Positions 34,321 through 45,765 of a DNA stretch of 64,000 nucleotides are shown here, piece after piece. The stretch covers positions 11,267,957-11,331,956 of the forward strand of contig CM050450.1 in the NCBI GenBank assembly GCA_027563935.2, in the 5' to 3' direction. Within the stretch, counting starts at the first letter, position 1; each line of letters starts with the position of its first letter. The notes below the pieces were generated by a model that saw nothing but the letters and a program-made list of their open reading frames with translations, had not been told where the DNA came from and did not search any database. The stretch comes from Costus lasius (taxonomy: Eukaryota; Streptophyta; Magnoliopsida; Zingiberales; Costaceae). The position numbers were made by a program, and so were the translations under genes.

Positions 34321-35824
34321 ACACTACAGTCGAGCTAATGACCTTAAACAAGCGCTTCTTGAGAGGCAACCCAAGTTTTCTCGTTGTTTTCATTTTTATT
34401 TATTTGCATTGGTTGTCATTTAGTTTTTAGTTTATCATCGTTGAGTACTCCACTCTCTTGCTTATCTAGCTTATTCTAGGAAATTTTGATCTTGATATAC
34501 ACTGATTAAAGGTTTATTTCTGTGATGTAGATGAGCTATGTAAACAGGGGATTTTTGCTGGATTTTCACTAAAGATCAGTGCACTTCACGACCAGGTGAA
34601 CCCGGCAGGCTTCACCCGTGAAGTACACTGTCCATCCGGACTCGACATCGCCACCTTCTCCTCTCACGTATACGACGTTGCATAGAGGACTATGCAACAT
34701 TTTAGAGCGGGTGAGCTGTCTTTACTCTAGCTTCTATTTGGTTGTTGTGTTCTGACTATTTATGGATTTGTTATGACACTCTATGATGGATGTTATTTTG
34801 ATATTGGCATTGTATCTTATATGACACTATTCGTGGGCCTGGTCCACATCTACAGGCCCCACCCTCTGCAGTGTATAACACGTATATTTGAACCACTTGT
34901 TTTAATGCTTTGTTATTATGCTATAGTCCTTTCTACATGTTGTGTGGATCTATAAGCTTGCATGATGATTATTTTTAAGGCTTATATTGCAAATTTTATT
35001 GACTTGTCATGATACTCTTGTCTAATGATAGCTATGCAAAACTCTTAAAGTTAAATGCATGATTGGTTGGAATTTGTCAAGACATATTGAATATAGTACT
35101 TGTTGGAAATCTACTTAATAGTCATGTCCATATGTTCTATTAATTAAAAAATTTCTAATTGGATTGATTTTAGGTTGTTCATTTAGTGGGTCAAGCGTTT
35201 TCATGATTCTTCAATTGATTTTGGTTTGCAATTTACATTCGATACATATCAAGATACATAATCTCTTTTCAAACTTTGAATTCTGTTCTATTATTGAGGA
35301 GACACTGCATCTGTTATAAGCCAGGATATGTTGATTTCTGTTACTTGAAAAAAAAATCACACTTAGATTCCTCTACTTGGCACTGTGAAAAATGGGCAGT
35401 GGTACCGAAGGATATGAGTTGAAATCTAAGAAATGTGAATTGAAATGAAATAAAAAGACTCCTCTACTTGGCATTGCGAAAAATTGGCAATGGTACCTAA
35501 GGATATGAGTTGAAGTCTAATGCAATGATCAGTGTTTCATATCCCGGATAAAACATTTGAGTTAACCCCAACATTATGAATTGGAAGGATAGGGATGGAA
35601 TGAGTATTGCGGATGCTTGATTGAATCCCATGTTTACTGCTTTCTGAATTGGTTGACATCTAAAAACTGTGAGACCAAAATGATGAATGCTTAAGACATT
35701 CCTTTTAGTTGATTTCTTCTGATTAGATCTTTGATTGCTAAAAAAATATTTTTTTCTGAACTTAGGTGCGAACTTCAACACAAAAGATTATTCATATACC
35801 AAGCATGTATTTCAACTTATTTTA

Positions 35825-35842
35825 TTGCTTGAGGACAAGCAA
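35825..35842 (+). promoter_or_regulatory. Hairpin C and polypurine tract of E3 (upstream copy)
   Basis: TTGCTT-GAGGAC-AAGCAA, then AAAGATTTAAGTTGAGGAG up to the LTR start TGATGCC at 35864. E4 (30319-30338) and E2 (37654-37671, minus) have the same hairpin at the same place. Confidence 0.65.
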
Positions 35843-36183
35843 AGATTTAAGTTGAGGAGTATTTGATGCCTAGCATTTTTTGTGATTTTTATTATTATTC
35901 CATGATGAATTTAGGCTTATTTGAATATTTTTACACTCATTTAAGGCTTATTTAGTTAAAAAAATCAGAATCTTCACTTTTCGTCCGTCTTATTGAATTT
36001 CAGGTAAAATCACCCAAATTTGAAGACCTTTTGAAGAATCTAAGAGCATGAGGTGATTTCCTATGAGAAGACGAAGCTGCCTGTAAAATTTGGGCTCAAT
36101 CGGAGTTTTTTCTGGACTTCACGACCAGGTGAATCCCACGGGGTTCACCGGTGATCTTGCCGAAGGACGAAACTCACCGCACG

Positions 36184-37633
36184 TGATAGGTTCCGCAAGT
36201 GCACGGTCTATCGAAGTAGTAAATAATATCGTTCCCACAGGGAGCAGGTGTCAAGTACCGACCTTTAGTGTCATTGAAAGCTAGATAATTCAAACTCAGA
36301 ATAAAAGAATTTCACTAAGACTAAATTATCGAATTGAAGAATCAACGACTATAAGGGAAAGTTACAGTTTTAGAAGTGTTCGGAACTTCACGTTTTACCA
36401 CGTTGACTGCTTTATATGCAAAAGATTGAATCAGATTGAAATAGAAAACGGATCTCCTTCTCTCGAAGCGCAATCCGATAGTAAACAACTTAAGACGATC
36501 TATCCTATGGTACGAATTACCTTCTCTCGAAGCGTAATCCGGTGCCTACTTAAGCTAATTTCCTACTCTATAGTAAAACTAACTTAAGAGACCCATTGGG
36601 CTCTATGATGATCGTGAATCCTCGAGTGACATTGAACGACTCTCGTAATCCAAGTCACAAGTTTAAATGGGCAGTCGAGTGTTACGATTCACCTCTCAGT
36701 TCATCTCGTAACACTTCACACATATCGATGTTTGGCCAAAATATAAATACGCAATAAGCACACCACATTTAAATAAGTAAATTTACTAAAAAGTATCACT
36801 GAGATTCATAAAAGATGTTTACATGTGAGAATTTGTTCAACGGGCTACGCCCGAGTCCCGAACTAGGGTTTTACTCTAAAGCATACATCATTTTACACAC
36901 AAAAATCTTAGAAATTGAACTCGAAAGCGAGGGAAATTACTAATCAAGGGTAGAAGATGATGAATCTTTGGTCTTCTCTTGAAAGCCCCAAAGAATCTGG
37001 TCGAATCGAGCCATCGAACGAGCAAAATCACCCTTTTTCACCCTAGTCACGTTTTCTCCAAAGTTCGACTCGAAAAACCGCTCCAAAAATCCTATTTTAT
37101 GGTTCTATCTCTTCCTTGGGCAGTTAGGAAGTTTCCCTCCAGATTTCAGCCAATTTCGAGTTCGGAATCACTCAAATCGGGCGAAAAACCGTCGAAAGGT
37201 CGATCTGCGCGGAAGCCGTCACGGGTGTGATGATATGCACGGCCAGGCCGTGCTTGGCTCTGGAACTTGCGACGAAGTAAGCACGGCCGTGCTTCGGGAC
37301 ACGGCCAGGCAGTGTTTGGCTCGCAGATTGCTGCAAAGACAATCATGGCCATGATCATGATCATGGCATGCCCGTGTTCTCTGCAGAAAGCTCCGATTTG
37401 CCTCAAATTTGACATGTGGCGTTCTAACACTATGAGAAATCTTCTCATGACTTCAAATCTTCAAATTCTTCATAAAAACATGGGGAAAATACCCTACATT
37501 TCACAAGCAATCAAAAATAGTGAAGATTCTATACTTTAAAGGAAACTAATCCAAAATAAGCCAGAAAACAAGAATTAAGCCTGAAAAAGTCATAAGAATA
37601 AGACTTTAAATCCAATAAAAATAAGACTCATCA
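36184..37633 (-). repeat. E2 left LTR (3' LTR)
   Basis: 1450 bp. It pairs with the right LTR (42006-43444), differing by scattered substitutions. The palindrome cluster at 37230-37380 includes GCACGGCC-A-GGCCGTGC, AGCACGGCCGTGCT and ATCATGGCCATGAT. Confidence 0.92.
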
Positions 37634-39397
37634 AAATATCACAGACTTAAATCTTGCTTTTCCTCAAGCAATTAAACCATTTAGAAAATCAATGATAATG
37701 AAAGAAGAATGTTCTAAGGTCAAAGTATTGTCTAACATGAAAACCATTATACCCAATCCACTATTTAAGAATAAAATTGAGATATAATCAGAACTGATAA
37801 CATAAATTATTTGTCAAAGTTAAACCTCAAATCTAAAAAAGGATTAAACACTAGCACTATGTTAAGACCATTCATAATCATCAATTCCACGAGAAGATAG
37901 TCAATATAACAGGTTGCACCAGATGAGCTTTTCAAATTGCAAATTTCAATAACTGAATCATGAATTATTAATGGTTGGCTCAAGCTACTTCCTTGAATTT
38001 GCCTTTAACCTTGTGACGCGAAGGACAAACATTTGTGATGAATGCACCCCCGGTACTTAGTTAGCAAGCAAACTCAAAGTGTGTACACCACATAATGCAC
38101 ACAAAACTCATTTCTTCACAGTAAGTTAGAAGAAAATGGAGTTGTTCACCTTTACCAAACCCCTTCTTTTCTCATGACCCTTTTATTCTCTTTTTTTTTT
38201 TGTTTTTTTTGTCAACAATGCCAAGTTGGATGAATTTTTGGGTTCATCGTCACTTAGGTACCACTGCCCTTTTTTTCTCAATCTTTTTTTTTTCTAATTT
38301 TTTCTAAATGCAACCAGTTTGTAGAACTAACAACAGGGAATATAATAACCATGAATAATAAAAAACATAGCTTCGTGCCAAGAAAAATAAATCAGATAAT
38401 AAGGTTTAACCTGTCAAATATTATTCATGCTACAGTAGAATTATACTCAATAATAATCTGAAAACGCGAATTGAATGCATAAAAGTAGTCATAATAAGAA
38501 CTACTTTAACACAAAGAACAAACTAGACTTTCTACATCATAGCTCTAAATAGCTTAATAACCGAAAACAAAGTGAAAATAACTGGAAAAATCATCACAGA
38601 CTTAGAGTTTTGCATTATCACAAGATCAGAAGCACAAGTATTAATATCATTGAAGCACAGACATTAATATAATCATGAAACTCAGTGTATAATGAAATAA
38701 AACATAACACACTAAAAGTACACTAACAACAAACACAAACAAAGAGGGAAACCCTCTACCCACGGCAAAGAATTGCATAGTCTCCTATGCAGTTGAAAAG
38801 AGTACATAAATAGTAGTAAAAAAGGAAGCAACTTACTAAGGGAATTAAGGCAGCAAAAAGTGAGCTGGAACAGGGCAAGACAACAGGAGATCGCCTTGCT
38901 CCCCTTGGAATTCATGCGTCGCCACATCTTCTGAATCGCTAGGTGGTCCTCAGCCGTGGTGATGAACACGGCACCACCGTGGTCGCTGCGGCAAAGCTGC
39001 TATGAAGTCGATGAGTCAAGCACGACCGTGACGGTGGTCACAGCCAGGCCGTGTTTAGCTCGTCGACTTGTAAAAATTTCTGAAAAATTACAGAAAATTC
39101 CCAATATTAGTAACATGCTTTGCAATGTACAAAATCATAAAAATCCTGCCATGGGATAGCACAAAATTAGCAAAACAGAAATAACAAATAAACATAACAG
39201 AGTATCACAACAAATAATATCAAGCTTGTCCTATCAACACAACATAATAAAAGATAAATACTTAGGATGCCTCCCAAGCAGCGCTAGTTTAAGGTCAACA
39301 GCTTGACCAATGAACATGCTTCAGTGCACATCCAATGGATCAGAGGCCGAAGAAAAGGCATATGAATGCCCCTTTTTCCTTCGCCTAAAATTAACAC
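37634..39397 (-). other. E2 3' non-coding region
   Basis: On the element strand it holds hairpin A (39261-39278: CTTGGGAGGCATCCTAAG, where the stem change keeps a G-U pair), an internal palindrome cluster of the LTR type (38950-39062), a degenerate CAGTGGTACC hairpin region (about 38220-38275) and hairpin C with the polypurine tract (37654-37671). No ORF is convincing. Confidence 0.65.
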
Positions 39398-40372
39398 CTA
39401 TAGAGATAAGCAGTAATAATAATAGGTGTAAAGTAAAAAATGTCTTATAATTATACAAAATAGGAACAGTTTTATATTCAAAGTCTTGCTTCCTACAGTC
39501 CAATGAAAGGTCTCCTCATCCACATTATGGAACAGCCTCGCGCAGCTAAAATTAGGGTCCCCATTGAACAAGTCTGCATGAGTGGTCCGGTCCTTCCTCA
39601 TCAATGTGGCACTTGCTTGCATATCGGTGCAAAGGTGGGATGCAAGAAAATCCCACTTGGCCTTAAAACCATTGGCAGGCGCAGGCACTGTCTCAACACT
39701 GTAGCACGAGCCTGAAAAAGGAAGGCTTGGCATATCAATAGATAAATGAAAATCTAATATAGTATCACAAAAGTTTAGAGAAAGCTTCCCTGTCTTGACA
39801 TCTATAACGGCACTAGTGGTAGCTAGGAAAGGGCGGCCCAAAATAAGTGGTAATCTTGAATTTTCTGACATATCCAAGACTACAAAGTCTACAGGGACAA
39901 AGAGTTCCCCGACTTTGATCGACACGTCCTCTACTATCCCCACTGGGCGATGTATAGAGCCATTTGCAAGCTGAAGGGCTAAGGATGTGGGTTTCAGGCC
40001 TCCCAAGTCCAAACTTTTGAACAAGGAGAGAGACATGATACTCACACTAGCCCCCAAATCACAGAGAGATCTCTCAATGGAAAAATTGCTAATACTACAA
40101 GAAATAGAAAAAATGCCAGGATCTTGACGCTTCACGGGCATCAGTGAGCTGTATTGTCCTGTCAATGGCTTGGCCAATCTCTGAGGACAAGACACAAGTG
40201 GCGTGTGAGGTGACGAAGGAACTAGGATTGGTGCTTGTTTGACTGTAGAATCCAAAAGCAAGTCCTCTGAATACTGTGCATCTATGCTTACATCTTTAGA
40301 CTCTTCAATAGTAGCTTGTCTAGAGGCCAACTTGGGATCGTGCAACTGGGTGCCATTGCATGTCATAATCAC
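39398..40372 (-). pseudogene. E2 aspartic protease (Athila/Tat type)
   Basis: The minus-strand frame contains the protease core SLCDLGASVSIMSLSLF, with D-L-G in place of the usual D-T/S-G, as is common in Athila/Tat proteases. It is followed by LPLILGRPFLATTSAVIDV, a strong family signature. The frame begins in the Gag-protease linker and ends at 39398 with no RT following, so pol is deleted rather than merely mutated. Confidence 0.8.
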
Positions 40373-40439
40373 ATTGCAGTGCTCCCTCGGATTTGCCTTT
40401 GCTTGAGAAGGGAGCTTCCCAGAAGGTCTGGCAGACGAA

Positions 40440-41929
40440 CTTACCTACTGGGCAATCTGGTTCTCCAACATCCTTGAATGAGTGAGCAATGAATCCACCT
40501 TAGAATTCAATTGCCCCACCGTAGAACTCAATTGCCTGATAGACTCGTCCACATCTTCATTTCGCTTTGACTGGGTGGTGACGAAGTTCTCAAGCAGTAT
40601 TTCGAAATTAGACTTCTGTTGTTGGTTGAATTATTGCGGTGGAAGTCCTGGTGGTGGCATAAAGGAATGCAGGTTAAACTGATCGCCCATATTTCCCTAG
40701 GGAGCCTGATTGTTGAAATTCGGGGGAATGGCCTGGCTCTGGTTGTTCCGGTAGGAGAAGTTGGGATGATTTCTCCACTTGGGGTTATAGGTGCTGGAAA
40801 ATGGATCATTTTGCTGCCTCTGATTGAAATTACCTAAGGCATTCACTTGCTCAACAGAAACATTAAAAGATGAAGGTGCCATTATCTGGCAGTCAGTAGC
40901 ACCATGTCCAGAAACCCCACAAAGTTCACAAGAAATAGAATTGACAGGCGATACATTAAAATTCATCGAAGTTATTTGGTGGGACAAGGAATCAACCTTG
41001 GCCGCCAACGAACTCAACATATCTAGGTCATGCTTACCTCCTCCTCTTACCGGGACGTTTCTCTCACTCATCCACTGGTAATGATTCAGAGCCATGTCCT
41101 CGATCAGGTTCATGGCATCGTCGACATTCTTCTTCATGAGCTCACCCCCTGCGGCTGCATCCACAGACAAACGAGTTTGATACAAGAGACCATTATAAAA
41201 AATATGCACAAGTACCCATTTTTCCAGTCCGTGATGCGGGCACATGCGTAGCAATTCCTTAAAACGGTCTCAGGCTTCATAAAATGACTCGCCTTCCCTC
41301 TGGCTGAAATTCGTTATCTGGGTCCTCAATTGAGCTGTCTTGCTCGGCGGGAAATACTTGGAGAGGAACGCGTGGGAAAGCTGTTCCCACGTTGTGATTG
41401 AGCCTAGGGGAAGGGACTGCAGTCATGATCGCGCGCGATCCCTAAGGGAAAAGGGAAAAAGACGTAAGCGCATTGCATTAGATAGTACCCCGTTTATCTT
41501 CAGGGTATCACAATATTCAAGGAAAATGGACAAATGAAGATTGGGATCTTCCTGTGGTGAACCGCTGAATTGGTTCTGCTGAACCATATGCACAAGGGAC
41601 GGCTTGATCTCATAGTTATTTGTTTTGACCGACGGTCGAGCAATGCTGGAGTGCAAGCCCTGTACATTGGGTGCAGCAAAATCTCGTAAGTAGCGGCTCT
41701 GGTCCATTATAGTAGTCGGGTTCGGATGGGCTTCCTCAAGCTTTTGATCGTGAACTTTCCTTTGAGCTCGAAAGGTCCGTTCAATCTCAGGGTCTTCTGA
41801 TACTAAGTGGCCTGTTCTAATGGTTCTTGGCATACACATGATTAGTAAACCAGATAATAATATAAGCTTGAAGAATGGAGGAAGACAAGAAGTTTTAACT
41901 AAATAAAAGTAAAAAGTAAATAAAAACAA
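40440..41929 (-). pseudogene. E2 Gag (Retrotrans_gag plus zinc knuckle)
   Basis: The frame starting near 41829 (MPRTIRTGHL) encodes the capsid-type domain (LHLSIFLEYCDTLKING, RLFPFSLRD), a CCHC knuckle (CELCGVSGHGATDC) near 40915, and a coiled-coil region down to about 40447. At least two in-frame TGA codons sit where relatives have Trp: one just after RDRARS near 41423, and one at 41270-41272 after YEA. These fit G-to-A (methylcytosine deamination) decay of TGG. Confidence 0.8.
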
Positions 41930-41982
41930 AAAATATCTAATCTATCAAATCAACTATTTAATTGATATTGACTATACCGTGC

Positions 41983-41999
41983 TCCCGGCAACGGCGCCA
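41983..41999 (-). promoter_or_regulatory. E2 primer-binding site (tRNA-Asp type)
   Basis: Plus-strand TCCCGGCAACGGCGCCA, the complement of the TGGCGCCGTTGCCGGGA site, lies six bases from the right LTR. It confirms minus-strand orientation. Confidence 0.88.
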
Positions 42000-42005
42000 A
42001 AAACT

Positions 42006-43444
42006 TGATAGGTTCCGCAAGTGCACGGTCTATCGAAATAGTAAATAATATCGTTCCCATAGGGAGCAGGTGTCAAGTACCGACCTTTAGTGTCATTGAA
42101 AGCTAGATAATTCAAACTCAGAATAAAAGAATTTCACTAAGTCTAAATTATCGAATTGAAGAATCAACGACTATAAGGGAAAGTTACAGTTTTTGAAATG
42201 TTCGGAACTTCAAGTTTTACCACGTTGACTGCTTTATATGCAAAACAATGAATCAGATTGAAATAGAAAACAGATCTCCTTCTCTCGAAGCGCAATCCGA
42301 CAGTAAACAACTTAAGGCGATCTATCCTATGGTACGAATTACCTTCTCTCGAAGCGTAATCTGGTGCCTACTTAAGCTAATTTCCTACTCTGTAGCAAAA
42401 CTAACTTAAGAGACCCATTGGGCTCTATGATGATCGTGAATCTTCGAGTGACATTGAACGACTCTCGTAATCCAAGTCACAAGTTTAAATGGGCAGTCGA
42501 GTGTTACGATTCACCTCTCAGTTCATCTCGTAACACTTTACACATATCGATGTTTGGCCAAAATATAAATACGCAATAAGCACACCACATTTAAATAAGT
42601 AAATTTACTAAAAAGTATCACTGAGATTCATAAAAGATGTTTACATGTGAGAATTTGTTCAACGGGCTACGCCCGAGTCCCGAACTAGGGTTTTACTCTA
42701 AAGCATACTTCGTTTTACACACAAAACCTTAGAAATTGAACTCGAAAGCGAGGGAAATTACTAATCAAGGGTAGGAGACGATGAATCTTTGGTCTTCTCT
42801 CGAAAGCCCCAAAGAATCTGGTCGAATCGAGCCCTTGAACGAGCAAAATCGCCCTTTTTCGCCCTAGTCATGTTTTCTCCAATGTTCGACCCCAAAAACC
42901 ACTCCAAAAATCCTATTTTATGATTATATCTCTTCCTTGGGCAGTTAGGAAGTTTCCCTCCAAATTTCAGCCAATTCCGAGTTCAGAATCACTTAAATCG
43001 GGCAAACAATCGTCGAAAGGTCGATCTGCGCGGAAGCCGTCATGGGTGTGATGATAAGCACGGCCTGGCTCTGGAACTTACGACGAAGTAAGCACGGCCG
43101 TGCTTCTGGACACGGCCAGGCCGTGTCTAGCTCGCAGATTGCTGTAGAGATGATCATGGCCATGATCGTGATCATGGCATGCCTGTGTTCTCTGCAGAAA
43201 GCTCTGATTTGCCTCAAATTTGACCTATGACCTTCTAACACTATGAAGAATCTTCTCATGACTTTAAATCTTCAAATTCTTCATAAAAACATGAGGAAAC
43301 TACCCTACATTTCACAAACAATCGAAAATAGTGAAAATTCTATACTTTAAAGGAAATTAATCCAAAATAAGCTAGAAAACAAAAATTAAGCTTCGAAAAG
43401 TCATAAGAATAAGACTTTAAATCCAATAAAAATAAGACTCATCA
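42006..43444 (-). repeat. E2 right LTR (5' LTR)
   Basis: 1439 bp, TGATAGG...CTCATCA. It matches the left LTR; the palindrome cluster at 43058-43200 has lost one CACGGCC unit relative to the left copy. Confidence 0.92.
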
Positions 43445-44828
43445 GCACGCTTCACTGGCAGGTGAACCCCATGGGGTTCACCCGTGATTCTGTTTGATGA
43501 AACCTGCGTAGAAATATACCGTGGACTTCATTGGTAGGTGAACCCGGCGGGGTTCACCTGTGATTATTTCGCAACAGAACTGCACGGGACACTTCACCAC
43601 CAGGTGAACCCCTTGGGGTTCACCCGTGATGCTATCGTAACAGCCCGACCTTCATTCGGATTTTCTTCGATTCCGGGCCCAATAAAAATCAGAAAAATAT
43701 GGAAAAATATGTTTTGGAAATCCAACAGAGAGGCAAATCATTTGGGTATAATAGCCCTCTTTTTCGTGCCATATTTGGGGGGCAATCAAGGAAAAGGCGA
43801 GTTTGGGCGAGTTGACCGACACCCAATCGGATTTTTGGTGATTTTGAGCCCGTTTGATGTCCAAATTAGGCAAGTGAGGGCTCTTTGAAAAGCTGAATCG
43901 AAGGAGAGGGCAAGGAATATAAAAGCCCCAATTTCTGTGACCTAATAAAGGAGCAATCAGGCGATGAAGCGGCTAGGGCGGATGGACACGGCGAACAGGC
44001 GACTTCGAGGCGATTTCTGGAGATTAAACCATCAGAACTCAGTGATTCTTATTTATTTCTTTCGGTTCATCATTTCCTCCCTGTTAGAAACCTTTTCATG
44101 TGATTTTCCTATGTACAAAGAGAGAACTTTTAGCGTTTCGACGATGGTTGTAGCGTAAACTTTATTTCAGGGTTAGGTTGAAGCTCTCTGACGATTTCTA
44201 TTTGCAATTCTTGTATTAAATTGGTTATTTGGATCATATTCTGAGCATATTTCACTTGAAATATTAATTTTTTGATATTTACTCCGCCCAAGTATTATCA
44301 TGTTATAGTTATTACAGTTCATAACGAAAGTAGAATTGTAACGACGGAACCTCTTTGTGAATCTTGCGATGGCTCTACACGAAAGTGCTTGTTCTTCGCT
44401 CGAGGGTTCATAATCTACCACAGAACCCATTGAGTTTGTCTAGAACGATCCACCGCAAAAGTAGGAGACGTTCTGGGTAAATACCGGAGTGTACACTCGA
44501 AAGAGGGCACCTTGTACCATAGAGTAGATTCCTTATGCATATTTGTAAATCCATGTAACTGATGTTTATGTCTTAGCACAATTAAAATCGTCAGAGTGGT
44601 GAAAACCAAAGCCCTGATATTCTCTCTCATATATTTTCCCTGCTGTAGTTGTTTGATTTCTTGCTTACGATTTCTCTTAGTTTTAGTTTTTAAGTTCCAA
44701 AAACCACGATTTGATTAGCTTAGATTCTAAGAATTAGATTTTCTGGTACTCACCTTGTTCCCTGTGGGATTCGATATCTTTTGTATTACTTCAATAACAT
44801 CGTGCACTTGCGGTGCGTATCAAGTTTT

Positions 44829-44846
44829 TGGCGCCGTTGCCGGGGA
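44829..44846 (+). promoter_or_regulatory. E3 primer-binding site (tRNA-Asp type)
   Basis: TGGCGCCGTTGCCGGGGA, six bases after the LTR end (GTATCA). Identical to the E4 site. Confidence 0.9.
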
Positions 44847-45024
44847 ACAATGGTTGATATTAGTATATTTCTAAGGATTAGTAGACTAAGCAATTTTTTT
44901 CTTTCTTTTTATTTTTATTTTAGCTATTACCTTTCTCAAGCTTTATCATTGTGTCTGATCAATAGTTTTTGCAAAGGAGCTTAAGAACAGGTGATATTTG
45001 AATTTGGAGAATGCCTGAGTACCT

Positions 45025-45725
45025 TTGGCTGCTGAAAATATGAACAACAAGACTTTGAGAGATTATGCTGCTCCATCTATACAACACTTACAATCTGGCA
45101 TTGCTTGCCCAAATGTGGAAGCTAATAGTTTTGAGATCAATCTTGCACTACTATCAATGGTTCAACAAAATCAGTTTGGAGGCTCTCCACTTGAAGACCC
45201 TTATATGCACTTAGCCATATTTTTGGAATATTGTGATACTTTTAAGATTAATTGTGTTTCTTCTGATGCAATTAAACTAAGATTATTTCCTTTCTCTCTC
45301 AGGGATCAAGCTAGAGCGTGGTTGCATACTATACCATCTGCTTCAATCAGAACATGGGAAGAGCTTTCACAAACTTTCTTGTCCAAATACTTCCCTCAAA
45401 GCAAGACTGTATGGTTTCGTAACCAGATTATAAGCTTTACTCAGAAAGATAGAGAATCACTCTATGAAGCATGAGATAAATTTAAAGAACTTCAAAGAAT
45501 ATGCCCACATCATGGACTTCAAAAATGGGTAATTGTTCACACTTTTTATAATGGCCTAAATTTTAACACAAGGCGTATTGTTAATGCAGCTGCAGGCGGG
45601 GCTTTGATGAACAAGACTGTGGATGATGCCATGAATCTGCTGGAGGATATGACCCTTAATCAGAGTCAATGGTCAGGTGAGAGAGTTAACTCATATAGAG
45701 CTGCAACTCCAAGACAACTTCGTTG
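45025..45725 (+). pseudogene. E3 Gag (Retrotrans_gag domain), truncated
   Basis: Plus-strand frame with a clear Athila/Tat capsid-type domain: LHS-like N-terminus, MHLAIFLEYCDTFKIN, RLFPFSLRDQARAWLHTIP, LSKYFPQSKT. It continues through TGA at 45472-45474 to CPHHGLQKWV and AAAGGALMNKTVDDAMNLLEDM. The TGA is at the same Trp position as in E2. The gene is cut off at 45765 by the E5 LTR before the zinc knuckle. Confidence 0.8.
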
Positions 45726-45765
45726 AATGCCAATAAGGAATCTCACAACCTGAACCTTTGGAGAG

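Larger units (their letters stand above)
36184..43444 (-). mobile_element. E2: Athila/Tat-type element, gag-pro only, in the E3 LTR
   Basis: Its ends are TGATAGGTTCC at 36184 and GACTCATCA at 43444. The perfect target duplication GCACG lies at 36179-36183 and 43445-43449. LTRs are 36184-37633 and 42006-43444 (about 1.45 kb). On the minus strand, the primer site (41983-41999) adjoins the right LTR and a polypurine tract adjoins the left LTR. It encodes Gag and an aspartic protease (39398-41929) but no RT, RNase H or integrase, so it is non-autonomous. Its LTR palindromes are of the CACGGCC-A-GGCCGTG and ATCATGGCCATGAT type. Confidence 0.92.
35864..44822 (+). repeat. E3 LTR, first copy, split by E2
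   Basis: Two pieces, 35864-36183 and 43450-44822, together about 1.69 kb. It starts TGATGCCTAGC and ends GTGCGTATCA. It carries GGTGAACCC...GGGTTCACC palindromes at about 36117-36155, 43451-43487, 43527-43563 and 43590-43630. The second is a perfect 22-bp palindrome at 43461-43482 centred on CCATGG. Confidence 0.88.
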
